A stretch of 64,000 nt of DNA, taken from the NCBI GenBank assembly GCA_045595785.1, contig JAZOBE010000006.1, positions 1 through 64,000 of the forward strand. Reading direction: 5' to 3'. The position numbers and the translations under genes are program-made. Below are positions 39,777-48,838 of this stretch, piece by piece. The notes below the pieces were generated by a model. That model was not told where the DNA came from. It did no database searches and was given only the letters and a program-made list of their open reading frames with translations. The DNA comes from SFLA01 sp045595785. GTDB lineage: Bacteria > Bacillota > Clostridia > Oscillospirales > CAG-382. The number at the start of each line of letters is the position of its first letter. Position 1 is the first letter of the stretch.

Positions 39777-41726
39777 TTGACAGAGCTTCTCTCTCCTGCA
39801 GGAGGTATGCCATCTCTTGAAGCGGCCCTTGCCGCAGGGGCAGACGCAGTCTATCTTGCGGGCAAAAGCTTCGGCGCCCGCGCCTATGCAGGCAATTTTG
39901 ATAACGACGAATTGCTGTCCGCCTCAGAAAAGGTGCATTTTCTGGGCAAAAAAATGTATATCACCCTTAATACTCTCGTTACCGACAGAGAGCTTGATTC
40001 CGCACTTTCCTTTGCCCGTTTTCTGTATGAAAACAAGGTGTGCGACGGTATTATCATTCAGGACCCGGGTCTTGCCAAGGAAATAAAGGTTAATTTTCCT
40101 CACCTTTCTCTCCACGGGTCTACGCAGATGTGTATACATTCTGCCGCAGGCGTTGTCAAAGCCGCAGAAATGGGGCTTGAGCGTGTGGTCATCGCCCGTG
40201 AAGCAAGTAGAGAGGAAATACAAAAATGCGTGGCAACGGGTATTGAGATAGAGGCGTTTATCCATGGCGCATACTGTGTCTGCCAATCGGGAGGCTGTCT
40301 TATGTCCTCCTTTATCGGCAAACGAAGCGGAAACCGCGGCGCCTGCGCCCAGCCCTGCAGATTGCCTTACGAGGGCGGCTATCACCTTTCCTTAAAGGAT
40401 ATGTGTCTGGCGTCTCATATTCCTTCCTTGGTTTCGGACGGTGTGGCTTCCCTTAAAATAGAGGGCAGAATGAAATCTCCCGAATACGTTTATTCGGTTA
40501 CAAAGATCTACCGCACGTTGCTTGACGAGGGCAGAGCGCCTGACGAAAAGGAGATAAGCGCACTGTCCGCCGTCTTTTCCCGAAGCGGATTTTCAGACGG
40601 ATATTACGTTGGCGCAAGGGGTAAAAATATGTTCGGCATCCGCAAGGAGTCGGATAAAGAAAAAACCAGAGAAACCTCTGTGCAAATACCGACTTTGCCC
40701 GAAAAAACCGTTGATATATGGGGATATTTCGGCAAAGATGAAACCTACGTTACCGCCGTGTGCGAAGAAAACGCCTTTACCGCTTACGGTGCTTCCTTGC
40801 CTGCAACCGGCAAGGGAACGGAGGAAGGCGAGCTGGAAGCCCGTCTTGCCAAAACCGGCGGTAGTGGATTCAAGGCAGGCAATATAACCGCAGAGGCAGA
40901 GGAGGGCATATTTATGCCTGCGTCTGCAGTAAACGCCTTGCGCAGAGACGTCTTGTCGGGACTTAAAGAGGAGATATTAAAAGCAAATTCTCCTGTAGAC
41001 AGCCAAAAGCCATTTGAAATTAAAAAAGAGCCCCTTTTGTTCCTTCCCGTAAAGGGGGATATATACCGTATTTACGATATTGAAAACGGGTTTAATATCC
41101 CGAGCAATGCCGCCAGAATAGATATACCTGTCTGGCAGATAGAAGCTAAACGTTTCCCCAAGGAAAAAGCGGATATTATTTCGGTGGTGCTTCCCCGTGT
41201 TATTACCTCCGCAGAGGAAGGGGATATCCGCACGCTTCTCAACAAAGCGCGTGAAATGGGCATAAAGCGTGTTACGGTGTCCAATATCGGCCATATATCT
41301 CTTTGCGGCGGATTTGCCGTTTACGGAGATCACACCCTTAACGTATCCAACACACGTTCCGCCCGTGTTTATGAGGAAATGGGTCTTTCGGGTATATGCG
41401 TTTCTCCCGAGGTAATGCCAAGGTCTGTTCAGACGGATATCGGTGAATATCCCGTTTATGGCAGGCAGGTGCTTATGCATACCGAAAACTGCATTATCAA
41501 AAACATTTCCGGCTGTGTTAAGGGATGCAAGTCCGTTCTTAAGGACCGTGTGGGCGCAGCCTTCCCCGTGTGGGGGGAATACAACCACAGAAATATAATT
41601 TTCAATTCGGTTTCCACTTATCTTGCGGATAAGGATATTCCCCATAACCGTCTGTTTAATATTACGGACGAAAAAACGATACCGTCGGAAAAACCTCAGG
41701 AATTCACAAGAGGATATTGGAAATAA
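39777..41726 (+). CDS. Peptidase U32 family protein with C-terminal DUF3656-like region
   Basis: About 649 residues. TTG at 39777 is preferred as start because AAAGGGTG lies 6-7 bases upstream, whereas a GTG at 39768 overlaps that site. The U32 domain covers about 1-280: 'ELLSPAGGMPSLEAALAAGADAVYLAG', 'LHGSTQMCIHS', 'ERVVIAREAS', 'IEAFIHGAYCVCQSGGCLMSS', 'RGACAQPCR', 'DMCLASHI' and 'LKIEGRMKSPEYV'. The clustered cysteines may bind a metal or Fe-S cluster. Relatives include collagenase-like PrtC and the tRNA/rRNA hydroxylation enzymes TrhP and RlhA, so a role in RNA hydroxylation is as likely as proteolysis. Confidence 0.9.
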   Translation: MTELLSPAGGMPSLEAALAAGADAVYLAGKSFGARAYAGNFDNDELLSASEKVHFLGKKMYITLNTLVTDRELDSALSFARFLYENKVCDGIIIQDPGLAKEIKVNFPHLSLHGSTQMCIHSAAGVVKAAEMGLERVVIAREASREEIQKCVATGIEIEAFIHGAYCVCQSGGCLMSSFIGKRSGNRGACAQPCRLPYEGGYHLSLKDMCLASHIPSLVSDGVASLKIEGRMKSPEYVYSVTKIYRTLLDEGRAPDEKEISALSAVFSRSGFSDGYYVGARGKNMFGIRKESDKEKTRETSVQIPTLPEKTVDIWGYFGKDETYVTAVCEENAFTAYGASLPATGKGTEEGELEARLAKTGGSGFKAGNITAEAEEGIFMPASAVNALRRDVLSGLKEEILKANSPVDSQKPFEIKKEPLLFLPVKGDIYRIYDIENGFNIPSNAARIDIPVWQIEAKRFPKEKADIISVVLPRVITSAEEGDIRTLLNKAREMGIKRVTVSNIGHISLCGGFAVYGDHTLNVSNTRSARVYEEMGLSGICVSPEVMPRSVQTDIGEYPVYGRQVLMHTENCIIKNISGCVKGCKSVLKDRVGAAFPVWGEYNHRNIIFNSVSTYLADKDIPHNRLFNITDEKTIPSEKPQEFTRGYWK

Positions 41727-41751
41727 CGGCGTTAACCATACGTAAAAAGCA

Positions 41752-41790
41752 CAAAAAAACACCGCAGGTTTAACTGCGGTGTGTTTTTTA
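41752..41790. terminator. Bidirectional terminator between U32 and ABC permease genes
   Basis: Stem ACACCGCAG / CTGCGGTGT with A-rich left and T-rich right flanks, between convergent genes. Confidence 0.9.
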
Positions 41791-42696
41791 TGGTAAGTTC
41801 AGTTTATTTTGTATCAGCTTCAGGTTAAGGAAATAAGCTCCCACAGCAAGTGCCGCGAAAAACAGCACGTCTACCCAAAGGAATATATTTCCCGTAATTG
41901 CTGCAGCGCTTTCGCTTAGCTTCCACGCTTCCTCTACCCAGACGTATATGGAAAAGAAGGTAAATATACTGCTTATAATTCCCGTTACGTAGGTGGCTAC
42001 GATATAAACGCCGATAGCCAAAACCGGCTTTGCCCGCTTTACCAGCGTTGAGCCTACCGTTATTGACGTAAGCATCATCATAAAATTAGCCACAGCCGTA
42101 AAGAATCCCAACGTGGGATATCCGAAAACATAACCCAGCGCCGCAAAAAATTCAACCCAATCGGGCTCTGTGCTTGGACTGCTGGGGGAGCCGGAGTCAT
42201 TGAAGATCATTTTCAAAAAATCGGCTATTTCGGGAGCGTCGGCACACAGCATGAATACGGTGTAGGACAGCAGACATACCAAAATCGTCATCACCGCCCA
42301 GAAAAACGCCATGATTATTTTTGAATTAACAAGCTTTGCTCGGGATACGGGCAGAGTAAAGGTGAGGTATCCTTCGTCCGTAAAAAAGTTTTTGTAATAT
42401 CTTACAAGTATAAGCACCAGCGTTATTATGCAGAACACTATCGGAAGAGTGTTCATAAGCTGGGAGCACACCCAGAAAAAGGGGTTTTCGAACATATATA
42501 CAAGACTTGCAAAAGGCCCAAAAAGGGGAATGAAATTCAACAAGCCGAACTGCAGCACGCTTATTGATTCAAAGCCCAGCATATTGGAAAATCGTATTGC
42601 CAATCCGCATATTACTGCCGTTGCAAATACTACCGGCGCCATTATGCGCCATACCGTCCAGACAGATTTCAGGTCGTGCTTTAGCATTTTACGCAT
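41788..42696 (-). CDS. ABC transporter permease (ABC-2 type exporter subunit)
   Basis: 302 residues from the ATG at 42696; GGGAGGTG is 8 bases upstream, so earlier in-frame starts are rejected. 'MRKMLKHDLKSVW' leads into six or more membrane helices, with a short soluble loop around 'DSGSPSSPSTEPDW'. The layout (helix, long loop, 'VILILVRYYKNFFTDEGYLTFTLPVSR') is that of ABC-2 permeases from Clostridia, where 'F-DEGYLTFTLPVSR' is a recurring motif. It overlaps the ATPase gene by 8 bases and forms a two-gene exporter; the cargo is unknown. Confidence 0.85.
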   Translation of the reverse strand: MRKMLKHDLKSVWTVWRIMAPVVFATAVICGLAIRFSNMLGFESISVLQFGLLNFIPLFGPFASLVYMFENPFFWVCSQLMNTLPIVFCIITLVLILVRYYKNFFTDEGYLTFTLPVSRAKLVNSKIIMAFFWAVMTILVCLLSYTVFMLCADAPEIADFLKMIFNDSGSPSSPSTEPDWVEFFAALGYVFGYPTLGFFTAVANFMMMLTSITVGSTLVKRAKPVLAIGVYIVATYVTGIISSIFTFFSIYVWVEEAWKLSESAAAITGNIFLWVDVLFFAALAVGAYFLNLKLIQNKLNLP

Positions 42697-43390
42697 AACG
42701 GAACACCTCCCTGAACTTGGCATCAACAGTCATGCCCTCGGTATCCATAAGCTCCTTTGCGGTGCCTCTGCCTATAATTTGTCCGCCGTAGTTTACAAAG
42801 ATATATTCGTCCAGAACAGGCTCAATATCCTGAATAATGTGGGTGGATATAAGCACCGACGATCCGGGATTCCGCGCGCTTACGATAGTATTTAATATAA
42901 ACTCTCTTGCCGCAGGGTCAACACCTGCAATAGGCTCATCCAACAGATAAATATGAGCGTTGCGGGACATTACCAATATAAGCTGTACCTTCTCGCGGTT
43001 TCCCTTGGAAAGGGAGGATATATGGGAGGACGGGTCCAGATGCAGAGAATCCAGCATTTCATACGCTTTGGTTTTATCAAAATCCGGATAAAACTCCTCA
43101 AAATAATCAATCATTGCGCTTATTTTCTTTCTGCCGCCGATATAGGTTCGCTCGGGCAGATAGGATATAAAGCTGTTGGTTTCCTCGCTTCGGGGGTATC
43201 CGCACACGGTTATCTCGCCGCCCGTAGGCACAAGAAGCCCCGTAATCAGCTTCATAAAGGTAGACTTTCCGCACCCGTTAGGGCCAAGAAGTCCTATAAT
43301 TTTTCCGCTTTCCAAAACAATATCAAGGTTTTCAATAGCAACCTTTTGCCCGTATTGCTTTCTCAAGCCTTTGCATTCAACAACCTTCAA
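42689..43390 (-). CDS. ABC transporter ATP-binding protein (exporter type)
   Basis: 233 residues. Walker A is GPNGCGKST (about 36-44), the signature SLSKGNREKVQ replaces the usual LSGGQ, Walker B is 'IYLLDEPIAGVD' and the switch is 'LISTHI'. LSKGNREK is typical of the YtrB/BcrA-like exporter ATPases. It works with the downstream permease. Such pairs are often under a GntR regulator, but none is encoded here. The preceding deacetylase gene ends 54 bases upstream. Confidence 0.92.
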   Translation of the reverse strand: MKVVECKGLRKQYGQKVAIENLDIVLESGKIIGLLGPNGCGKSTFMKLITGLLVPTGGEITVCGYPRSEETNSFISYLPERTYIGGRKKISAMIDYFEEFYPDFDKTKAYEMLDSLHLDPSSHISSLSKGNREKVQLILVMSRNAHIYLLDEPIAGVDPAAREFILNTIVSARNPGSSVLISTHIIQDIEPVLDEYIFVNYGGQIIGRGTAKELMDTEGMTVDAKFREVFRYA

Positions 43391-43444
43391 AAAATCAACT
43401 CCTTGTTTATTTTTTTATGCCTTGTGCCGAAGGCTCTGCGGCAT

Positions 43445-44122
43445 TTATCCCAACAGAACCTGGCTGTTGGTGCCGTAGAAAATATCGTCTCTGCCCTGCA
43501 TCATGCGGCAGAAATCTTCGATAACATCCCAGTTATTATCCCCGTCAAACTCATAAGAGTGGCCCCACACGTAAAAGAGCGCAGGCTTATCGTCAGGGAG
43601 GGCAAGGAATTTTTCACCCAATTCAAAAAGCGCTTTTTCGTTGTGGTGGCAGGTGGGATCAAACTCCAAAAGGTCTGTTTGCAAATCAAAACTAAAGGTG
43701 GGGCGCACGGTGCGTGCAAAGTTAAGCCCGCCGCTTTTTGCAATCTTCTTGGTCTCCTCGTCAAAGGTGCCGAATGCATATGCCATACCCTTTACGTTAC
43801 AGCCGAATATCCTTTCAAGGTTTGCCTTGTCATCAAGCAATTCCGCTGTCTTTTCGGAAGAGGTAAGCTTGGTAATATCCAAATGCTCAACACCGTGAAC
43901 GGCTATCTCGTGTCCGGCAAGAGATTTTTTAATTTCCTCTGCAGTCATATGTATACAATCCGCCCCTTTGTAGTCCCAACGGTTTTTGGGGTCAAGCAGA
44001 CCGGAATTAAGGTTAAAGGTACACTTCATTCCGTAGCGGTTGAATATCTCTGCAAGACGTGCGTCCTGACGCACACCGTCATCATAGCTGAAAGTAAGTG
44101 CTTTGTTTTTGCCGTAAAACAT
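43445..44122 (-). CDS. Polysaccharide deacetylase (NodB-type) family protein
   Basis: 225 residues, no signal peptide, so probably cytoplasmic. Motif 1 reads 'TFSYDDGVRQD' (Asp14/Asp15; the family TFDDG with an inserted Tyr) and motif 2 'GHEIAVHGVEHLD', supplying the H-x-x-x-H metal ligands. 'YVWGHSYEFD' is the late motif. The short length and lack of export signal match the group of NodB-like proteins found with sugar catabolic genes. It may remove acetyl groups from sugars or glycan fragments. It is divergent from the mannose operon at 44262. Confidence 0.87.
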   Translation of the reverse strand: MFYGKNKALTFSYDDGVRQDARLAEIFNRYGMKCTFNLNSGLLDPKNRWDYKGADCIHMTAEEIKKSLAGHEIAVHGVEHLDITKLTSSEKTAELLDDKANLERIFGCNVKGMAYAFGTFDEETKKIAKSGGLNFARTVRPTFSFDLQTDLLEFDPTCHHNEKALFELGEKFLALPDDKPALFYVWGHSYEFDGDNNWDVIEDFCRMMQGRDDIFYGTNSQVLLG

Positions 44123-44195
44123 ATAGTGTTCTTCCTTTGTGTGTGGGCTGTATGAAAATTGTACACTAATATTTTAACAAAGTCAACCGTAATAC

Positions 44196-44224
44196 TTGAA
44201 AAAACTGTTAATATATGGCATAAT
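44196..44224 (+). promoter_or_regulatory. Predicted promoter of the mannose-utilisation operon
   Basis: TTGAAA (44196-44201), a 17-base spacer and CATAAT (44219-44224). Confidence 0.6.
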
Positions 44225-44261
44225 TTGAGTATAAAAATAAACTGCGGAGGTATATACCGTA

Positions 44262-44939
44262 ATGAAACGTTCCGAGATAAACGCCCTTATTAAAGAAAAT
44301 ATTGAATTTTTGGAGGAAATGAAGTTTAATCTGCCGCCCTTTGCATATTTCACTCCCGAGGAGTGGAAGAAAAAGGGTCATGAGTATGACGAAATTCGTG
44401 AGAATATGCTGGGTTGGGACGTTACCGATTACGGCAGAGGCGATTTTAACAAGGTAGGCCTTTTTCTGTTCACCATCCGCAACGGCAACCTCAAAACAGG
44501 GGACCCCAAGCCTTATGCGGAAAAGCTGCTTATAACCGATGAGGACCAGTACAGCCCCATGCACTTCCATTGGAACAAGATGGAGGATATTATAAACCGA
44601 GGCGGCGGTGTGCTGTGTGTTGAATTGTATTCCAGAGGTGAAAACGATACTCTTGGTGATAAGCCCGTAACCGTTACCTGTGACGGACGCAAGATGACCG
44701 TGCCTGCAGGCGGAGTTATAAGACTTTATCCCGGTGAGAGTATTACTCTTCTGCCCGGTCAGTATCACGCCTTTTGGGCAGAAAAGGGAAGCGGAAAATG
44801 TCTGCTGGGCGAAGTAAGTATGGTCAACGACGATAACACGGACAACCGTTTTTACGAGCCCCAGGCAAGATTTACCAATATAGAAGAGGACTGCGAGCCT
44901 CTGTATCTCCTTTGCAACGAATATCCGGAGGCAGAGTAA
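44262..44939 (+). CDS. D-lyxose/D-mannose ketol-isomerase (YdaE family)
   Basis: 225 residues, a cupin-type enzyme of normal length. It interconverts D-lyxose with D-xylulose and D-mannose with D-fructose. The manganese ligands are recognisable as H101 and H103 in 'HFHWNKMEDI', E108 and H169 in 'GQYHAFW'. 'GRGDFNKVGLFLFTIRNG' and 'AEKLLITDEDQYSPMHFHW' are conserved family segments. With a fructokinase and an alpha-mannosidase directly downstream, mannose is the likelier substrate in this organism. AGGTATATACC with a GGAGG core precedes the start. The next gene begins one base after its stop codon. Confidence 0.9.
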   Translation: MKRSEINALIKENIEFLEEMKFNLPPFAYFTPEEWKKKGHEYDEIRENMLGWDVTDYGRGDFNKVGLFLFTIRNGNLKTGDPKPYAEKLLITDEDQYSPMHFHWNKMEDIINRGGGVLCVELYSRGENDTLGDKPVTVTCDGRKMTVPAGGVIRLYPGESITLLPGQYHAFWAEKGSGKCLLGEVSMVNDDNTDNRFYEPQARFTNIEEDCEPLYLLCNEYPEAE

Positions 44940-44940
44940 G

Positions 44941-45801
44941 ATGAAAATACTTTCTTTCGGTGAGATACTTTTTGATATTTTCGATGGTAAACGTGTCATC
45001 GGCGGTGCGCCCCTTAACTTTGCCGCCCATTGCGCCCGTCTCGGTGCGGAATCGGATATGGTTTCCGCCGTGGGCAAGGATAAAGAGGGAAAAGAAGCTA
45101 TAGATATAGTTAAATCTCTCGGCATCGGCACAGACTATATTGAAACCATAAAAAAGATACCTACCGGATACTGCGAGGTCACTCTTGACGGGGAGGGCAA
45201 CCCCTCATATTATCTCGCGCCCGACGTGGCTTACGATAATATTCCCTGCCCCAAGAAAATTAAAGAGGAATACGACGCACTGTATTTCGGCACTCTTGCT
45301 TTAAGAGAAGAAAAAAGCAGAGAAAGCCTTATAAAGCTTGCGCGCACCGTAAAGGCAAAGGAAAAGTTTTGCGATATTAATATCCGCCAGGACTACTGCA
45401 CCTCCGAGATACTTGAGGAATGTCTGAAGACCGCCACTATTCTTAAATTAAGCAGAGAGGAAATGGAGGTTTTCGGCAAGGATTCTCTTATCGCTACAGC
45501 AGAATACATTCTTTCCGTTTACGGAAATATACATACCGTTATCATTACTATGGATGCAGACGGCGCCTGCTGCTTTACCCGTAAGGGCAGAGCTTTTGCC
45601 AGATGTCCCGAGGCAGAGGTAGTTTCCGCCGTCGGTGCGGGAGATTCCTTCTCCGCTGCATTCCTCGTAAACTATCTTGCAGGCGAGAAGGTACAGACCT
45701 GCCTCAACCGTGCCTGCATACTGGGCTCCTTCGTGGTAACTCAGCTTGGCGCTGTGCCCGATTATCCCGAAGAGCTTGTTTCCAAAATAAAACCCCAATA
45801 A
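44941..45801 (+). CDS. PfkB-family carbohydrate kinase, probable fructokinase
   Basis: 286 residues. The N-terminal 'GEILFDIFDG...GGAPLNFAAHCARLG' is the PfkB signature 1, typical of fructokinases (G-A-P-x-N-x-A). Signature 2 is 'VVSAVGAGDSFSAAFL', with the catalytic base Asp235. The lid residues 'FCDINIRQDYC' fit fructokinases that use 'DINLR'. It would phosphorylate fructose from the isomerase to fructose 6-phosphate. GGAGG lies 10 bases upstream, inside the end of the isomerase gene, and the alpha-mannosidase starts 12 bases downstream, so all three form one operon. Confidence 0.88.
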   Translation: MKILSFGEILFDIFDGKRVIGGAPLNFAAHCARLGAESDMVSAVGKDKEGKEAIDIVKSLGIGTDYIETIKKIPTGYCEVTLDGEGNPSYYLAPDVAYDNIPCPKKIKEEYDALYFGTLALREEKSRESLIKLARTVKAKEKFCDINIRQDYCTSEILEECLKTATILKLSREEMEVFGKDSLIATAEYILSVYGNIHTVIITMDADGACCFTRKGRAFARCPEAEVVSAVGAGDSFSAAFLVNYLAGEKVQTCLNRACILGSFVVTQLGAVPDYPEELVSKIKPQ

Positions 45802-45813
45802 AGAGGTGCTTTT

Positions 45814-48777
45814 ATGAGCGACAGAGAAAAACGTGTTACACGGTTTTTGGATACCGTTAAAGGTCAGATAGTAAAAAGAACCTACCCTTGCACGGATATC
45901 ACCTTTGCCCCCTGCGGATATAAGGCGGTTTCGCCTCTGCCCACGGAATTTTCACCCTTTGAGAAGGGTATGCGCTGGGGCGAAAAGATCGATGACCACT
46001 GTCTTTTCAACCTTCACTTTTCCGTTCCCGAGACTGAAAAGGGTTCCTCCCTCCGTCTCCGCGTGGAAACGGACAAGGACGGCTGGAACGTATATAACCC
46101 CCAGTTTATCATATACGAGAACGGGCGCGCTTTGCAGGGATTGGATACCAACCACCGCACGGTAGAGATACCCTATAAAGAAAGCTATAATTACGTTCTT
46201 TACGCATATACAGGCTCTCTTGTATGTAATCTTCCCCTTGACGTTACCGTTGAGGTTTACGATGAGGACGCAAAGGGACTTTATTACGATCTTCTGGTTC
46301 CCTTTGAAATTTGCAAGATAACAAAGCCCGACAGCAGGGAATACGAGATCATTATGTCCGCACTTATCGGCGCACTTAATCTCCTTGACCTGCGCCTCTC
46401 TTGCTCTGATGAGTTTTATGCTTCTGCCAAGGTAGCCCGTGAATACTTAAAGAAAAACCTTTATGAAAAATATTCGGGCGGCGACGGAACAACGGCAGTT
46501 TGCATCGGTCACACTCACATAGATATCGCGTGGCTCTGGACACTGGCGCAGACGGAGGAAAAGGCACAGCACTCCTTTTCCACCATTCTGGCACTTATGG
46601 ACAGATATCCCGAATTTATCTTTATGTCCAGCCAGCCCCAGCTTTTTGATTATATAAAGAAAAACGATCCGTTGCTTTATGAGCGTGTAAAGCAAAAGGT
46701 TTTAGAGGGCAGAATCCAGCCTGAGGGAAGCATGTGGGTGGAAGCCGACTGCAACCTCACCTCCGGTGAATCTCTGGTGCGCCAGATAATCCACGGAAAG
46801 CGGTTTTTCAAGGACGAATTCGGCGTGGACAACCATATTCTCTGGCTGCCCGATGTGTTCGGTTATTCCGCCGCACTTCCCCAGATATGTGTAAAAAGCG
46901 GAATAGATACCTTCCTTACCTCAAAGATAAGCTGGAACGATACCAACCGTATGCCCTACGATACCTTTGTGTGGAAGGGCATTGACGGTACGGGAATATT
47001 CACGTATTTCCTTACCGCCCAGGACAAGGTCCGCGGTGTTGACAGCACTCGCTATACCACCTACGTTGCCACTACCGACCCTGCCTGCGTCGCAGGTGCA
47101 TACGACAGATATTCCCAAAAATCCCTTACCGATAAGGTGCTTGTAACCGTAGGCTGGGGAGACGGCGGCGGAGCCACCACCGAAAAGATGGTTGAAAAGG
47201 GCAAGCGCCTGTATGACGGTCTGCCCGGATGTCCCAAGGTGGAATACACCCACGCAAGCAAGTATCTTGAAGAGCTTAAAAAGGATACCGAGGGAAAACT
47301 GCCGTACTGGAGAGGGGAACTGTACCTTGAATACCATCGCGGCACCTATACCTCAGCGGCGTTGAACAAAAAATACAACCGTAAGGGCGAAAATTTAATG
47401 CGTCTGCTGGAAACGGCGCTTTCCGCAAACAGCCTTGAAAACGGCACCCCCTTCCCCAAGGATGAATGGGACAGACTGTGGAAGATAATTCTTCTCAACC
47501 AGTTCCACGATATTATTCCCGGCTCCTCCATACCCGAGGTTTATCATGACAGCCGCAAGCAGTATGCGGAATTGTTTGAAACGGGTGAAAATATGCTGGC
47601 GTCTGCCGTAAAGGACCTTTGCGGCGCAGAGGAAGGCGAATATATCTCGGTTGCCAACCCCTTGCCCTTTGAGTTTTCCGGCGCAGTTGACGGATACGAA
47701 TTCAATTCCGTTCCCGCAAAGAGCTTTGTGTCCGTAAAGGCACAAAAGGCGCACTGCAATATAACTGTTAAGGAAAAGCAGATAATATCGGATAAATTCA
47801 CCGTTTCATTTGACGATGATTATAATATCGTTTCGGTTCTCGGCGCAGACGGAACCGAGTATATAAACGGCAAGGGTAACTATATCTATGCCTGCGAGGA
47901 TATCCCCTTAAACTACGATAGCTGGAACGTAGAGGATTACCACGAGGAAAAGAAGTGGTATATCAATGACGTTTCCGAGGTGTCGGAGCATACGGAGGGA
48001 CATCGCAAGGGCATACGAATAGTCCGCAGATTTATGAATTCGGTAATAACCCAGTTTATATCTCTTTCGGATTATGACGACAGAGTTGACTTTAAGACCG
48101 AGGTTGTCTGGAACGAGAAAAACCTTTTGCTTAAGACCGCTTTCGACGGAAACGTAAACACGGATACCGCCGTTTACGATATCCAGTTCGGCCACGTTTC
48201 CCGTCCCACTCATAAGAACACTTCTTGGGATCAGGCTCGGTTTGAGGTGTGCGCCCAGAAATACGGCTTGGTGGCAGACCACGGCAAGGGCATTGCTCTT
48301 ATGAACGATTGTAAATACGGATATTCCGCAGAGGAAAGCACCATCCGTCTGTCCCTTATAAAATGCTCGGGCTATGCCAACGAGTTTATCGACCTTGATA
48401 CCCATTCCTTTACTTATTCTCTCCTGCCCTTTAAGGGAGATTTCAGAGATGCCGGAGTTATCGAAGGTGCATATACCCTTAACGAGCCGCCGGTCATCTT
48501 CGGCAGTGCTTCAAAGCCTGTTGCGGTTATACCCGTTCAGGCAAAGGGCGATGGCGTTTATTTCGAAACCTTCTGCCCCTCCGAGGACGGCAAGGGATAT
48601 ATTCTCCGCGGTTATGAGGGACACAATTCCTCGGCACAAGCCACCGTTAAATTCAATTTCCCTCACAAGAAGGTATACGTCTGCGATATAGCGGAAAACT
48701 ATCTGTACGACCTTCCCGACGACGGCGTTATCACCCTTAAGCCCTTCGAAATTATCACCGTAAAAGCGGAAGTTTAA
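45814..48777 (+). CDS. Alpha-mannosidase, glycoside hydrolase family 38
   Basis: 987 residues, no signal peptide, so cytoplasmic. The GH38 catalytic domain (about 225-560) shows zinc ligands in 'GHTHIDIAWLW' (near 233-235), the nucleophile Asp in 'LPDVFGYSAALPQI' (about 347), 'PEGSMWVEADCNL' and 'HRGTYTS'. The middle three-helix domain contains 'LNQFHDIIPGSSIPEVYHD', a typical GH38 element. The C-terminal beta domain completes the fold. It trims terminal alpha-mannose from imported oligosaccharides. With the isomerase and kinase upstream, it feeds mannose to fructose 6-phosphate without mannose 6-phosphate. Confidence 0.95.
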   Translation: MSDREKRVTRFLDTVKGQIVKRTYPCTDITFAPCGYKAVSPLPTEFSPFEKGMRWGEKIDDHCLFNLHFSVPETEKGSSLRLRVETDKDGWNVYNPQFIIYENGRALQGLDTNHRTVEIPYKESYNYVLYAYTGSLVCNLPLDVTVEVYDEDAKGLYYDLLVPFEICKITKPDSREYEIIMSALIGALNLLDLRLSCSDEFYASAKVAREYLKKNLYEKYSGGDGTTAVCIGHTHIDIAWLWTLAQTEEKAQHSFSTILALMDRYPEFIFMSSQPQLFDYIKKNDPLLYERVKQKVLEGRIQPEGSMWVEADCNLTSGESLVRQIIHGKRFFKDEFGVDNHILWLPDVFGYSAALPQICVKSGIDTFLTSKISWNDTNRMPYDTFVWKGIDGTGIFTYFLTAQDKVRGVDSTRYTTYVATTDPACVAGAYDRYSQKSLTDKVLVTVGWGDGGGATTEKMVEKGKRLYDGLPGCPKVEYTHASKYLEELKKDTEGKLPYWRGELYLEYHRGTYTSAALNKKYNRKGENLMRLLETALSANSLENGTPFPKDEWDRLWKIILLNQFHDIIPGSSIPEVYHDSRKQYAELFETGENMLASAVKDLCGAEEGEYISVANPLPFEFSGAVDGYEFNSVPAKSFVSVKAQKAHCNITVKEKQIISDKFTVSFDDDYNIVSVLGADGTEYINGKGNYIYACEDIPLNYDSWNVEDYHEEKKWYINDVSEVSEHTEGHRKGIRIVRRFMNSVITQFISLSDYDDRVDFKTEVVWNEKNLLLKTAFDGNVNTDTAVYDIQFGHVSRPTHKNTSWDQARFEVCAQKYGLVADHGKGIALMNDCKYGYSAEESTIRLSLIKCSGYANEFIDLDTHSFTYSLLPFKGDFRDAGVIEGAYTLNEPPVIFGSASKPVAVIPVQAKGDGVYFETFCPSEDGKGYILRGYEGHNSSAQATVKFNFPHKKVYVCDIAENYLYDLPDDGVITLKPFEIITVKAEV

Positions 48778-48778
48778 G

Positions 48779-48807
48779 TTGACATCTCCGCATTCGGGTG
48801 GTATATT
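48779..48807 (+). promoter_or_regulatory. Predicted promoter of the GDPD gene
   Basis: TTGACA (48779-48784), a 17-base spacer and TATATT (48802-48807), directly after the mannosidase stop codon. Confidence 0.7.
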
Positions 48808-48838
48808 AAAGACATAATAACCAAAGGAGTTATATATT

